Counted from the stretch's first letter, positions 16,281 to 24,073 are shown. The stretch: DNA of 64,000 nucleotides from Pseudogracilibacillus sp037071985 (GCF_037071985.1 NZ_JAXHDF010000009.1:1-64000); one strand, 5' to 3'. Notes: a model not told the origin generated them from the sequence alone. Made by a program: numbers and translations.

Positions 16281-16534
16281 AGCGCCACGACCTCCTGTTC
16301 ATCGCTAGGAACGATTTCCCAACCGTCCGCTAGTCCAATATATGTAGCCTCCGATTTTAATGCCGATAATTCTTCCGCCGAAACCTCGCAAGTGCCTAAC
16401 GTTGCCCGCACGCTAATGCCTGTAATTTCTCGGAATACTTTCGGATCAACGTTGTACCTCATAGCGCCTGCTACTGTAAAGTTATACCATCCTACGATTG
16501 TCTTTTTAAACTTGATTACGTTTCTCATTATCAT
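16277..16534 (-). CDS. Hypothetical protein (85 aa)
   Basis: This small basic protein overlaps its neighbours on both sides by 4 bp, so it is translated within the operon. It has one short hydrophobic patch (IVGWYNFTVAGAM), too weak for a sure TM helix. Unrecognised. Confidence 0.6.
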   Translation of the reverse strand: MIMRNVIKFKKTIVGWYNFTVAGAMRYNVDPKVFREITGISVRATLGTCEVSAEELSALKSEATYIGLADGWEIVPSDEQEVVAL

Positions 16535-16845
16535 TCAACCTCCATAGCGCCAATCCATCGGCGTTGATACATAAATTCAAATAAGTCGGTAATACGGAGC
16601 GAATAAAAGTGTTCAAATAGTTCTGCAGCATCCTCATTCCACATAAACGTTTCAACCTCACGATCACGATATTCAAATGTCGCCTGCCCGCTATCATAAA
16701 GGTAAAGCGACAATTCTTCACCTAACTTTAATTTCTTATGCTTTAACGTAATGTATCCGTCTAAGTCTTTAAAAACCTCCGAAACAATCTCGCAATCTCT
16801 CAAATGATCCTCTAACTTAAAGCCCTCAATAATATAAGCGTTCAT
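16531..16845 (-). CDS. Hypothetical protein (104 aa)
   Basis: This acidic, Phe/Tyr-rich protein (FYSLRITDLFEFMYQRRW at the C-terminal side) starts behind GGAGG. It is unrecognised and is the third sizeable gene of the operon after the switch. Confidence 0.6.
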   Translation of the reverse strand: MNAYIIEGFKLEDHLRDCEIVSEVFKDLDGYITLKHKKLKLGEELSLYLYDSGQATFEYRDREVETFMWNEDAAELFEHFYSLRITDLFEFMYQRRWIGAMEVE

Positions 16846-16857
16846 TTTTATTTCCTC

Positions 16858-17016
16858 CTAGAAAGTTAGTATTTTAAATAACATAAATATCGATAAACCT
16901 ACGCAGCCTCCGTTAAACCCGTAAAAAGTAATATAATCGCTGGCCGGCGCTGATTCGTCCGGGTCGTGTAGAAATTGATTGTTTAGTTTTCGAAAGATAT
17001 TTGATACAATACTCAT
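16858..17016 (-). CDS. Small membrane protein (52 aa)
   Basis: The ATG at 17016 has AGGA about 10 bases upstream, and the stop TAG lies inside the next gene's ribosome site. The N-terminal half is polar (SNIFRKLNNQFLHDPDESAP), the C-terminal half is one TM segment (GFNGGCVGLSIFMLFKILTF). Small membrane proteins in this position often act in transfer, exclusion or lysis; nothing more can be said. Confidence 0.45.
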   Translation of the reverse strand: MSIVSNIFRKLNNQFLHDPDESAPASDYITFYGFNGGCVGLSIFMLFKILTF

Positions 17017-17084
17017 AAGGATTCATCCTCTCATATCTGCCCCGGCGTCGTTATTCATTCGCAGTGATAAACGCTAGGGGCATT

Positions 17085-17153
17085 TTATTCTCGGCAACCA
17101 TCTTTTAGTAAACTGTCGTATTCTTCGAACGCATTTTTAATATTGTTTGGCAT
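17085..17153 (-). CDS. Possible 22-residue peptide
   Basis: The ATG at 17153 follows GAGGAGG. The product (MPNNIKNAFEEYDSLLKDG...) is a short acidic helix. It is kept because of the good ribosome site and the tight spacing to the preceding ORF. Confidence 0.3.
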   Translation of the reverse strand: MPNNIKNAFEEYDSLLKDGCRE

Positions 17154-17154
17154 C

Positions 17155-17250
17155 TCAAACCTCCTCTCGGAAAATATGCACCGGTGCATTAATTACCTTC
17201 GGCGATGTCCAACCTATTACTGTTCTTCGATAACTAATAACGATGTCCAT
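17155..17250 (-). CDS. Possible 31-residue peptide, first ORF after the left promoter
   Basis: The ATG at 17250 has AAGGGG upstream, and the TGA at 17155-17157 lies one base before the next ATG. It is the first ORF of the leftward operon. A perfect 14-bp palindrome (ATGCACCGGTGCAT, 17176-17189) lies within it and may be a regulatory site. Confidence 0.3.
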   Translation of the reverse strand: MDIVISYRRTVIGWTSPKVINAPVHIFREEV

Positions 17251-17276
17251 CATATCCCCTTCAAATTACTTTTAAC

Positions 17277-17367
17277 CACCTTAGTGTTCATTTATTTGAT
17301 TTTAATTATAAACACCTTAGTGTGCATTGTCAACAGTTATTTTTAAAAAAGTTAACACACTATAGTG
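17277..17367. promoter_or_regulatory. Three-operator switch between repressor and leftward operon
   Basis: CACCTTAGTG occurs at 17277-17286 and 17313-17322, and the perfect palindrome CACTATAGTG at 17358-17367. The middle copy sits in the spacer of the leftward promoter, the first just downstream of it, and the third upstream of the repressor -10. This is the layout of a phage-type repressor control region. Confidence 0.8.
17305..17333 (-). promoter_or_regulatory. Consensus leftward promoter
   Basis: On the minus strand TTGACA (17333-17328) and TATAAT (17310-17305) have an exact 17-bp spacer. An operator copy fills the spacer. It should drive the genes from 17250 leftward. Confidence 0.88.
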
Positions 17368-17376
17368 GTTATTAGT

Positions 17377-17382
17377 TATAAT
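17377..17382 (+). promoter_or_regulatory. -10 element of the repressor promoter
   Basis: TATAAT at 17377-17382 lies 31 bp upstream of the XRE start. The region of the expected -35 overlaps the third operator, which suggests autoregulation. Confidence 0.55.
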
Positions 17383-17413
17383 TAGTACATACTATAAAAC
17401 AGGAGGGAAAATA

Positions 17414-17626
17414 ATGATTATTATTAAATTAAAAGAAACAATGAAGAAAAAGGGATACAATATCGGAACTCTTGCGGAAAAAGCAGACATGCATAGAAAT
17501 GGCATATCAAAAATTCTTAACAACAAAAATAGCGGGATTGAATTCGATACTCTTAATAAGCTTTGTAAGGCTTTAGAATGTAATGTACAGGATATAATTG
17601 AATTTGAAGAAGATGAAAATAATTAG
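17414..17626 (+). CDS. XRE/Cro-type repressor of the element switch
   Basis: This 70-residue one-domain HTH protein has the HTH at about residues 14-42 (YNIGTLAEKADMHRNGISKIL) and the short acidic tail typical of YozG/Cro-like repressors. AGGAGGG precedes the ATG. It is divergent from the long leftward operon and probably binds the three CAC-TAGTG operators. It lacks a peptidase or sensor domain, so induction would need another factor. Confidence 0.85.
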   Translation: MIIIKLKETMKKKGYNIGTLAEKADMHRNGISKILNNKNSGIEFDTLNKLCKALECNVQDIIEFEEDENN

Positions 17627-17683
17627 TAGGTATAAAATGACTAGGGTGAATTTCTAAAATATAAGTTAGAAAGGATATGCAAA

Positions 17684-18442
17684 ATGAATAATAATCAAGC
17701 ACACCAAAATAATAATGAACAAACATGCTTATATTTCACTAAAAACAACATCCAGGAGAATAATTGCTATGGTATGTCGAAACAACAATTTATTGAAATA
17801 CAAAATTGGCTAAAAGATGCTAAACCTAATGAAAATAGTAATAAATTCCCGGATTTTATTTTTAATGATGGCTTTATTGAACATTTTGCAGTCACTTCTT
17901 CCTTCGAGGGGAAAAAAGGGGCAAAGCAGAAGAAGGAATCTATGCAATTCAAAAGTAAAAGTGAAGCTAATTTTATAAAAAATCTTGATAGTTGTGAGGA
18001 AGATACATTAGTTAGTAAATCATTTGCTCGTCCGTTTGAACAACACAGTCATTCTAATATTGTAAAATCTATCAAAAGAAACTGGGAAAAGCATATAAAA
18101 AACTACGAGAAAAGTAATTTCCAATCTAAACATAGTATTTTTCTACTTGAATATACAGATAATAATATTCATACCGCAATCTGTGTAGAAAATGAACCTT
18201 CAAAAGTATTTGATTCTTATAGAATAAGCGCTGACAAAGAATTATTAAATTGGATATATAAATTCAAAGACAAAATTGATTATTTAATTCTTATTAACCT
18301 CATCTCGTCTTCAATTGAGGTAATTAGAATAGAAAATATTCCAGAGATTATAGATGTAAATACATATGGTATATTCGAACCTGTTATAGGATTGGAGTCA
18401 CATAAATTTGCTGGTATTAAAATTGCGAAAAGAAATATTTAA
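17684..18442 (+). CDS. AT-rich cargo gene beside the repressor (252 aa, unknown)
   Basis: This soluble protein of unknown function is co-transcribed with the repressor and so is expected to be expressed while the element is silent. It is far richer in A and T than the neighbouring element genes, with many Asn, Lys and Ile codons, a sign of separate acquisition. A segment FPDFIFNDGFIEHFAVT followed by many Lys (residues 54-90) loosely recalls a PD-(D/E)xK nuclease, but this is weak. Position and composition fit a lysogenic-conversion or defence gene. No family was recognised. Confidence 0.55.
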   Translation: MNNNQAHQNNNEQTCLYFTKNNIQENNCYGMSKQQFIEIQNWLKDAKPNENSNKFPDFIFNDGFIEHFAVTSSFEGKKGAKQKKESMQFKSKSEANFIKNLDSCEEDTLVSKSFARPFEQHSHSNIVKSIKRNWEKHIKNYEKSNFQSKHSIFLLEYTDNNIHTAICVENEPSKVFDSYRISADKELLNWIYKFKDKIDYLILINLISSSIEVIRIENIPEIIDVNTYGIFEPVIGLESHKFAGIKIAKRNI

Positions 18443-18629
18443 AAATCTATCGGTTAAGTAACATAAAATAAAACAATGACATCAATATCAAATCCGCAGA
18501 GGATTAAAAAAGTAAAAACGCCTTTAAACACCTTCTAATCGTTGTTTTTAGGCGGTTTCTAAGCGTTCTAACTTGCGAGGAATGCATTCGGATTAAAGCG
18601 GATATTTGTTCGTCTAAATAGCGGTAAAC

Positions 18630-18668
18630 AGGCGCCCCTTGTTCTATAAGAGCGCCTTTATTTTTATA
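18630..18668 (+). terminator. Terminator of the repressor operon
   Basis: AGGCGC and GCGCCT close a hairpin with an inner CTT/AAG pair, followed by TTTATTTTTATA. It ends the rightward repressor-cargo transcript and overlaps the 3' end of the converging DUF4177 gene. Confidence 0.65.
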
Positions 18669-18852
18669 TAATTTCACGCATCAATGTAAAAAACAACTCA
18701 TCAGAACTACTTACTCCGGCGCCCGCCGTGTATGTTGTTATTACCCTCCAACCTTCTGAACCTAATTTATTTAGCTCTTCATCCGGGTTAAATTTAGATT
18801 TAAAAACTCCCTTTCGAACAAATTTAATGGTTTTATATTCATATTTCTTCAT
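18664..18852 (-). CDS. DUF4177 family small protein
   Basis: The 62-residue protein shows the DUF4177 pattern: YEYKTIKF at the start, then LNKLGSEGWRVIT. GGGGGATA lies upstream. The family has no known function and is common in bacteria and mobile elements. Confidence 0.7.
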   Translation of the reverse strand: MKKYEYKTIKFVRKGVFKSKFNPDEELNKLGSEGWRVITTYTAGAGVSSSDELFFTLMREII

Positions 18853-19066
18853 TCGTATATCCCCCTAGTCAATAAATTATCATTATATTCTTATGATATT
18901 CGATATGGTTGAATTTTCCAAAAGTTAAGAGTTAGTTTTATTTCACTCCAAAAGACCTCCGCCTTGTCTCGCATTTTTCGGCGATGATTCTGCTATTTCA
19001 CATTTTCCCATTAATTTCCCGATAATACACATTATGTTATAATATCCCGAAAAGGGGGTGTTGTAC

Positions 19067-19250
19067 TTGAAATTCAAAAATAAGGCTACTGGGCTGGATA
19101 AAACAATAAGTAAAAAGCTTGATCCGTCCGGTAAAGGTCTTGAATTTTTTCATGACTGCCCGGAGTGTGGTAACAAAGTAAAAGCTTATTATTGGTGAAA
19201 TAACTAAATGTACGAAATGTGGTTGCCAACTAGATACTGAAACTATTTAA
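19067..19250 (+). pseudogene. Frameshifted copy of the small zinc-ribbon gene
   Basis: From a TTG behind AAAAGGGGGTG the frame reads MKFKNKATGLDK... with a first knuckle (CPEC) and stops at 19196-19198. The second knuckle (CTKCG) is read in another frame ending at 19248-19250, so a single-base insertion or deletion near 19190 has split it. The promoter TATAAT at about 19039-19044, ribosome site and first residues match the intact gene at 8304-8459. Programmed frameshifting is a less likely alternative. Confidence 0.55.
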
Positions 19251-19317
19251 TGTTTTATTATTGAAATTTAAGAGTTATATTTACTAAACCTTATTCTTGC
19301 ATCACGGAGTCCGGTTC

Positions 19318-19818
19318 TTATATGGGTTGCCGGGCTCTTATAAGCAGTGCTTCATTCTCTTTTTCGAGCCTCTCCCGCTCTTTTCGCTCGGCTTCCGCTT
19401 GTTTCTCCGTTTCTTTAAGTTTCCGTTTGAGTTCTCTCAATTCCCTAACGGTCATTTCATCGGGCGTTTTCGTTTCACCTGTTGACGTGGTATGTTCGGA
19501 TTCTCGATGTTCGGGCGGAAGAGTTGCGATTTGGTAGAGTGCTTCGAGTCCTATTTCGGACGACGTCGTCCGTTTTCCTTCGAACTCTCTTGCGACTGTC
19601 ATAAATTTACGCGCCATTCTATCGTTAATTCCGACATCTTCAAGCCACTTACCGAACTCCCCATGCGCTAAATCGCTCTCCTTAACGTGATTCAACCTCC
19701 GTCCGATTTCGAATATTGCTTCGCCTGCTACTCGCTGGTATGCGTTTATCTCTGCCGTTATTATATGGATGTCTGTCGATAATTCATTAGTCGTTTGATT
19801 AGGTGTTAATTCGCTCAA
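19318..19818 (-). CDS. DUF3102 domain protein
   Basis: This 166-residue protein has a DUF3102 N-terminal domain (IITAEINAYQRVAGEAIFEIGRR...GEFGKWLEDVGINDRMARKFM, about residues 18-85). A long charged coiled coil follows (ELKRKLKETEKQAEAERKER). DUF3102 proteins are frequent on Firmicute plasmids and ICEs next to partition or ParB-like genes, as here. The role is probably DNA binding or segregation, by context. Confidence 0.75.
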   Translation of the reverse strand: MSELTPNQTTNELSTDIHIITAEINAYQRVAGEAIFEIGRRLNHVKESDLAHGEFGKWLEDVGINDRMARKFMTVAREFEGKRTTSSEIGLEALYQIATLPPEHRESEHTTSTGETKTPDEMTVRELRELKRKLKETEKQAEAERKERERLEKENEALLIRARQPI

Positions 19819-19993
19819 TTTCGCCGCGCCCTTTCTGAAATCTTTTATTATTAATTTTGAAAGTGTACTTTCTTTTAATCCTTTCCGAACTATACCCCTT
19901 TCGGTTATTCTTTTATTTCGAATATTATCTTTAATGTAAAGTTCGTCCGAGGAGAGATTTATCTCGACTCGGTATCTTTTATCTTGTTAAGTA

Positions 19994-20060
19994 ATGGTTA
20001 TAGTTAAAAGATGGTTATAGTTAGTGCTACACCTATCCATGTCGGCTTACCGTGACATGG
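19994..20060. repeat. Direct and inverted repeats downstream of the ParB-like gene
   Basis: ATGGTTATAGTTA is repeated at 19994-20006 and 20011-20023. CCATGTC (20037-20043) and GACATGG (20054-20060) form a 7-bp inverted repeat with a 10-bp loop. They fill the gap between the DUF3102 and ParB-like genes and could be a partition site, a replication site or a terminator. Confidence 0.45.
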
Positions 20061-20081
20061 ACGTAGGTTGCATGGGTGGCT

Positions 20082-20489
20082 CTATTTACGAACGATGTCC
20101 TCCGGCTCCTCGTCGGCTTTCATCTGCGTATATGCCTTGTTGATCGAATAATCGCCGCTAAATACTTTCTCGAATAAGTCGGGACGGTTGCGGTAGACTG
20201 GAAGTAGTCTTCCGATAGAACCTTTTCCTACACCAGCCATTTTCGCTATCCTATCGTGGGTATCGACCTTTTCTCCGATTGGTGAAGAAGTTAAATCCGT
20301 TCTATTTCCCTGATTGCGTTTTCCATTTTCCTTTTCCTCGTTATAATGAAATCGCATTGCTAACGCCGCTTTCTGCCAGTTATTTAAATCGTCTCGCTGT
20401 AATTTCGAAGTGTTTTCCCGCTGTCCGGTTGTAAGACGGCGATGAATCGAAATTGTAGGAACGGATAGCCCCGCCCATCTATTCGACAC
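20082..20489 (-). CDS. ParB-like DNA-binding protein lacking the N-terminal domain
   Basis: This 135-residue protein matches the central and HTH part of plasmid-type ParB proteins: LNNWQKAALAMRFHYNEE, then THDRIAKMAGVGKGSIGRLLPV (HTH) and FSGDYSINKAY. The usual N-terminal ParB/sulfiredoxin-like CTPase part is missing. The start is a GTG at 20489 with a weak site (CGAGG), so the gene may be 5'-truncated or may use another start. No ParA was found. Confidence 0.65.
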   Translation of the reverse strand: MSNRWAGLSVPTISIHRRLTTGQRENTSKLQRDDLNNWQKAALAMRFHYNEEKENGKRNQGNRTDLTSSPIGEKVDTHDRIAKMAGVGKGSIGRLLPVYRNRPDLFEKVFSGDYSINKAYTQMKADEEPEDIVRK

Positions 20490-20756
20490 CTCGGTTTTAA
20501 AATTTTATAAGAAACATTCCGGCGCTTGGTAAAACGGCCGCACTAATAGGGCCGCGGGGGGCATCTCCGAAAATAAAAAAGACAAGCGAATTATTATTTT
20601 CCGCCTGCTTTTTGCTAAAGTTATTTATTCTATTTAAAGAACAATCTCTCTCACTTTAATTATTATACTTTTATTTATCCTTGAAAATCTCGAATGAAAA
20701 TAATTATTAAGACAATTATTTCTACGGAATTAATCTTCTCTCTCTCGTTATCAAAG
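20490..20756. other. Intergenic stretch, no gene recognised
   Basis: About 270 bp between the resolvase and the ParB-like gene. It contains a GC-rich patch (GGCCGCGGGG at 20551-20560) in otherwise AT-rich sequence. No supported ORF. Confidence 0.3.
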
Positions 20757-21395
20757 TTATATCTTGTTTACTTCTTCATACTCCTTTACGATCTTATACC
20801 ACGTCGACTTAGTAAATCCTGCATTATTAAACGATTGTACTGCCGTCTGTTCGTCTGCTTTCCAACGCTTATACTCACGCAAGAACGACGCTCGTTGTCC
20901 TTCATCTAATGTATCATAGGCAATGCGTGGGCGTCCGATATGCTTGCCCCTGCGCTTGGCTGACGCTATGCCTTCCGCTTGCCTGCGCCTTATCTTCTTA
21001 CGCTCTTGATCGGCTACATACGATAATAGCGATAAGAACTGATCTTCCATTAACCGACCAACATCGCCCATCTCTCTAAACTTTCGGCTGTCGAATAGCT
21101 CCTCGTTTTCGAGAAGAACAATATCCGCTCCTACCTCTCGCGTGATGTATTTCCATTCCTTTATTACCTCGTCATAATTCCGCCCTAGACGGTCGAGCGC
21201 ATCCATATATACGAGATCGCCCTGCCGAATAGCCCTGCGTAGTTGCTGATAGTCCGGCCGCTCGAAGTCCTTCCCGCTCACCTTATCGACATATAAGAAC
21301 CGATCCTCTACGCCCTTAGCTTGCATTGCGTCACGCTGTCTATCCTCGTTTTGATCTACACTGCTCACTCGAATGTAACCATATATACGTTTCAT
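20757..21395 (-). CDS. Serine recombinase of the resolvase/invertase type
   Basis: This 212-residue recombinase begins IYGYIRVSSVDQNEDRQ with the catalytic Ser at 11. The Arg-bearing motif (YMDALDRLGRNYDEV) and the E-helix region are present. The C-terminus carries a helix-turn-helix (DEQTAVQSFNNAGFTKSTWYK). In a 20-kb element it would resolve multimers or, less likely, invert a segment. It is read from a consensus promoter at 21426-21454. Confidence 0.92.
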   Translation of the reverse strand: MKRIYGYIRVSSVDQNEDRQRDAMQAKGVEDRFLYVDKVSGKDFERPDYQQLRRAIRQGDLVYMDALDRLGRNYDEVIKEWKYITREVGADIVLLENEELFDSRKFREMGDVGRLMEDQFLSLLSYVADQERKKIRRRQAEGIASAKRRGKHIGRPRIAYDTLDEGQRASFLREYKRWKADEQTAVQSFNNAGFTKSTWYKIVKEYEEVNKI

Positions 21396-21425
21396 ATTAT
21401 CCGCTCCTTATCGTTGTTATATCCG

Positions 21426-21454
21426 ATTATAAACTTAGCGTCTGTAAAAGTCAA
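21426..21454 (-). promoter_or_regulatory. Promoter of the serine recombinase
   Basis: On the minus strand TTGACT (21454-21449) and TATAAT (21431-21426) have a 17-bp spacer. Just upstream, TTATAGACGTTTATAT and TTATACACGTATAA (21461-21510) are related near-palindromes that may be operator or res sub-sites. Confidence 0.75.
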
Positions 21455-21583
21455 TAACAATTTATAGACGTTTATATAATAGATACCATAACATTTATAC
21501 ACGTATAAGGCTACCGATAAGGGCGTTCGTATAGGTATACTTTAAAGACGCTTAGATACGCCTCAAATCGACTGATAGGGCAT

Positions 21584-21617
21584 TGTACGTTTTCGGTACT
21601 AATAACTTATTTATATA
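21584..21617. promoter_or_regulatory. 34-bp control repeat, copy 3
   Basis: It differs from copies 1 and 2 in the core at one position (AATAAC for AATAGC). It lies about 190 bp upstream of the serine recombinase start with no ORF directly behind it, so it may serve a leader, a small RNA or a recombination site. Confidence 0.55.
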
Positions 21618-22168
21618 GAGAATGAATATATAGACGGTCTACAAGCCTTGATTAACGTTCATAGACGGGAACTAATCGGAATATCGAACCCCCGAGATTT
21701 CATAAGGCCGTCCGCGGTGAACGCCGAGGCTAGTAAATACGGCGATTCCAAAACGTTTAAGAGGCCATAAGCCAACGGCCCTGCGGCTGGTATTTGTTGC
21801 GGAATGACAACATAATATAACGTTAAATACTCGCATCTACTAGCGCCCAAATGTCCGATAATATCCGAAATTTTCGGCAATAAAATTATCGCAAATACTA
21901 ACGTGTACTAAAGTCGAAATATAATGAAATCGCAAGTTCGTTTTTGACTGAAATCCGTCCTCCTTCTTTCTGTCAAGTAAAAACGCTTTACACCCGCTTT
22001 ATCTTTCCCGTTTTCAAAATGTTAGTAAACGCCTTTTTCTCGACTTCCGATGTGGTCGGACATCTTCCTATTTTCGGATGCTAGTTCGCGGTGTTATGTC
22101 GATGCAACAAAGACAGTAAATTCGTTCATTATTTACGTATCAATAATAAAAGAACATCGCTGATATTG
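21618..22168. other. Non-coding stretch between recombinase and transfer genes
   Basis: About 550 bp without a convincing gene; the 73-codon leftward frame (21659-21880) lacks a ribosome site. It lies just downstream of the replication-relaxation gene, a place where a transfer origin could be expected, but I see no definite nic-like motif. Confidence 0.3.
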
Positions 22169-22801
22169 TCACGCTAACCTTAGACGTATTCCGCTACTTT
22201 TTATCTTGTTACTTTCAAATAAGTTACTAATCTTTCGTATTTGAATAAACTTTATAGTTGAATTTTCGATAGCGTATCTCGTTTCCGATAAAAATAGCAC
22301 GGACGGAAATATCGGTTTGCCTGCAGGCTGCCACGGCTCACGCGCGATTATTCCCGAACTTGCTAACGCTTCATACCGCTTTACCTTTTGCGCTACTTCT
22401 CGCTGACTTATTCTCGAAAGTTGTACCTCGATGAAAAAGGGAGATCCTTTCCATATCGTAAATGCGTCCGGCTCCGCGAATCCTTTTCCGTATTTGGGTT
22501 CGGATATAAAACTACTAACCTCGCCCAGCTTCTGCATTTCTATATAAGTATCGACTATCGCTAAATAATGCCGCAGCTTCCCGCTGTCCTTCCTTATGCC
22601 TCCGCCTATTGGGAAATAGATAAACTGGCTGTAATCTGCGTTCCTATTTACACGGCCTTGACGGAATAACCGAAGCATAACTGCGTTTGCATTAGATACT
22701 TGATTCCGAAGTCCTTTGAAGTGTAATTTGATTAGATGGTCGCGGCTCATTACTCCGAATCGTTCTAAATCTGCAATAATTGCTCTATCACGTTTAGTCA
22801 T
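22169..22801 (-). CDS. Replication-relaxation family protein
   Basis: This 210-residue protein begins with a winged-helix region (TKRDRAIIADLERFGVMSRDHLIKLHF) and continues with a PD-(D/E)xK-like core (FAEPDAFTIWKGSPFFIEVQLSRIS, about 108-132). This combination defines the replication-relaxation family of Gram-positive plasmids and elements, usually found next to an FtsK-like gene. It overlaps that gene by 8 bp here. It is the best candidate for the protein that prepares element DNA for transfer or replication. Confidence 0.7.
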   Translation of the reverse strand: MTKRDRAIIADLERFGVMSRDHLIKLHFKGLRNQVSNANAVMLRLFRQGRVNRNADYSQFIYFPIGGGIRKDSGKLRHYLAIVDTYIEMQKLGEVSSFISEPKYGKGFAEPDAFTIWKGSPFFIEVQLSRISQREVAQKVKRYEALASSGIIAREPWQPAGKPIFPSVLFLSETRYAIENSTIKFIQIRKISNLFESNKIKSSGIRLRLA

Positions 22802-23897
22802 TGTATTTCCCTCCTAATAATAGGCCGAATACAACGGATTCCGTCGAAGCCTCTTCTTCTTTCGGCGTTGACTTCTTAACCTCTCGAATCTTTAAAGGCT
22901 CTAGCGTCTTTTTTACTTGGCTTTCATCAATCCACGGCGTTTGAACTCGCTTGATACCGTCTAAATCGATTAACATACGGCCAAACTGCGTCTGTCCTAT
23001 CGTTTCTGCTCCTGGCAACCCTGCGACATTAGCGTTTATTTTATTAGATTGCCTGCCGGATATTCGAACGGTTAAATTATTCTTTAGTCTACCGTCTAAG
23101 ACTTTAGCGTCCGGTCTCTGCATGGAAAGCATTAATAAGACGCCTAAACTTCTTCCGATTGATGATATATTTTCGATGATCTCCATTATGCGCTTTTCAT
23201 TACGGAGCAATCCCACCTCGTCGATAGCAATAATTAAATAAGGTAAAGGCTCGCTTAATGCGTTGATATGCGTTACCTCGGCACGGTCTAGCAGGTCGCC
23301 CCTATGCTGCATTTCAGTCTCCACGTTTTCGAGGACGTCCTCTAAACTAGTAATATCGACACTAACGCTTTCGACGTGCGGCAATCTACGGAATAAGCCG
23401 AACTCACTTCGCTTTAAGTCACCGAGTATAAAGCGTATTCGCTTCGAGTCTTGCGTCGTAATAAGCGAGGTAATTATCGCCCGAAGCAGTGAGGATTTGC
23501 CCGAACCTGTTTCGCCGGATATAAGCATGTGCGGTCGTTCTGCCATGTCGAATACTATTTGATTGCCCAGCGAGTCTACTCCGCATATAATCGGCACTTG
23601 GTAGCGGTCGAGCGCGAACTTCCATTCGTCCAATTTATACGGAACTTTCGTCGGCATAGGCTTATTAGGTATCGTGAGTATAAATCGCTTTAAATCTCCC
23701 TCTAGCTCGGTATTTTCGCCGAATATCTGCCGGAATACGTATGTTTTTTCATGCAATACAGACGGATTAATGCCGTGTGGGATCGCGAATATTATCCTCG
23801 TTGGCTCCACGTGATATATTTTCGGAGCGGTATCGACTGCAAGTTTAATAGCTTTAACTAGCTTCTTACGTAAGGCTAGACGTTCGAATATACTCAT
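22794..23897 (-). CDS. FtsK/SpoIIIE-type DNA translocase
   Basis: This 367-residue motor protein has Walker A GETGSGKS (residues 128-135) and Walker B LIIAIDE (221-227) and the FtsK domain arrangement (ILGDLKRSEFGLF, then LLMLSMQRPDAKVLDGRLKNN). It has no TM segment; the preceding small two-TM protein may anchor it. The frame opens at 23912, but GGGGG at 23906-23910 and the ATGA overlap with the upstream stop choose the ATG at 23897. In actinomycete AICEs a single FtsK-like protein moves double-stranded DNA between cells; with no other conjugation genes here, that role is inferred. Confidence 0.88.
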   Translation of the reverse strand: MSIFERLALRKKLVKAIKLAVDTAPKIYHVEPTRIIFAIPHGINPSVLHEKTYVFRQIFGENTELEGDLKRFILTIPNKPMPTKVPYKLDEWKFALDRYQVPIICGVDSLGNQIVFDMAERPHMLISGETGSGKSSLLRAIITSLITTQDSKRIRFILGDLKRSEFGLFRRLPHVESVSVDITSLEDVLENVETEMQHRGDLLDRAEVTHINALSEPLPYLIIAIDEVGLLRNEKRIMEIIENISSIGRSLGVLLMLSMQRPDAKVLDGRLKNNLTVRISGRQSNKINANVAGLPGAETIGQTQFGRMLIDLDGIKRVQTPWIDESQVKKTLEPLKIREVKKSTPKEEEASTESVVFGLLLGGKYND

Positions 23898-24073
23898 AGA
23901 AACAACCCCCATAACGCATAGATTATATACGCTATCGCTCCAATAGTGGTTAGCGGAATTAATGCACGGACAAGCAAGCCTAAACGATTATAGCCGTAAT
24001 TTTCAGACAAGTGAGATAGAGTAACTACAATCGAAACAGTAATTACACCGGCTGTTACTAAGCCAATAAACAT
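23894..24073 (-). CDS. Two-TM small membrane protein before the translocase
   Basis: The product has 59 residues from the ATG at 24073 (GAGGAGGAAA upstream), with two TM helices (FIGLVTAGVITVSIVVTLS and LIPLTTIGAIAYIIYALWG) joined by a short basic loop. An in-frame extension to 24196 would add two copies of MPRIRRNGTRELGEVR from a 48-bp tandem repeat. Its ATGA overlap with the translocase gene suggests a membrane partner of the motor. Confidence 0.6.
   Translation of the reverse strand: MFIGLVTAGVITVSIVVTLSHLSENYGYNRLGLLVRALIPLTTIGAIAYIIYALWGLFL

Noticed and set aside
19067..19250. Programmed frameshift in the zinc-ribbon copy
   Set aside because: No slippery heptamer or downstream structure was seen at the frame change; a simple indel explains it better.
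21659..21880. 73-codon leftward frame
   Set aside because: No ribosome site; the neighbouring sequence looks intergenic and the product is not protein-like.
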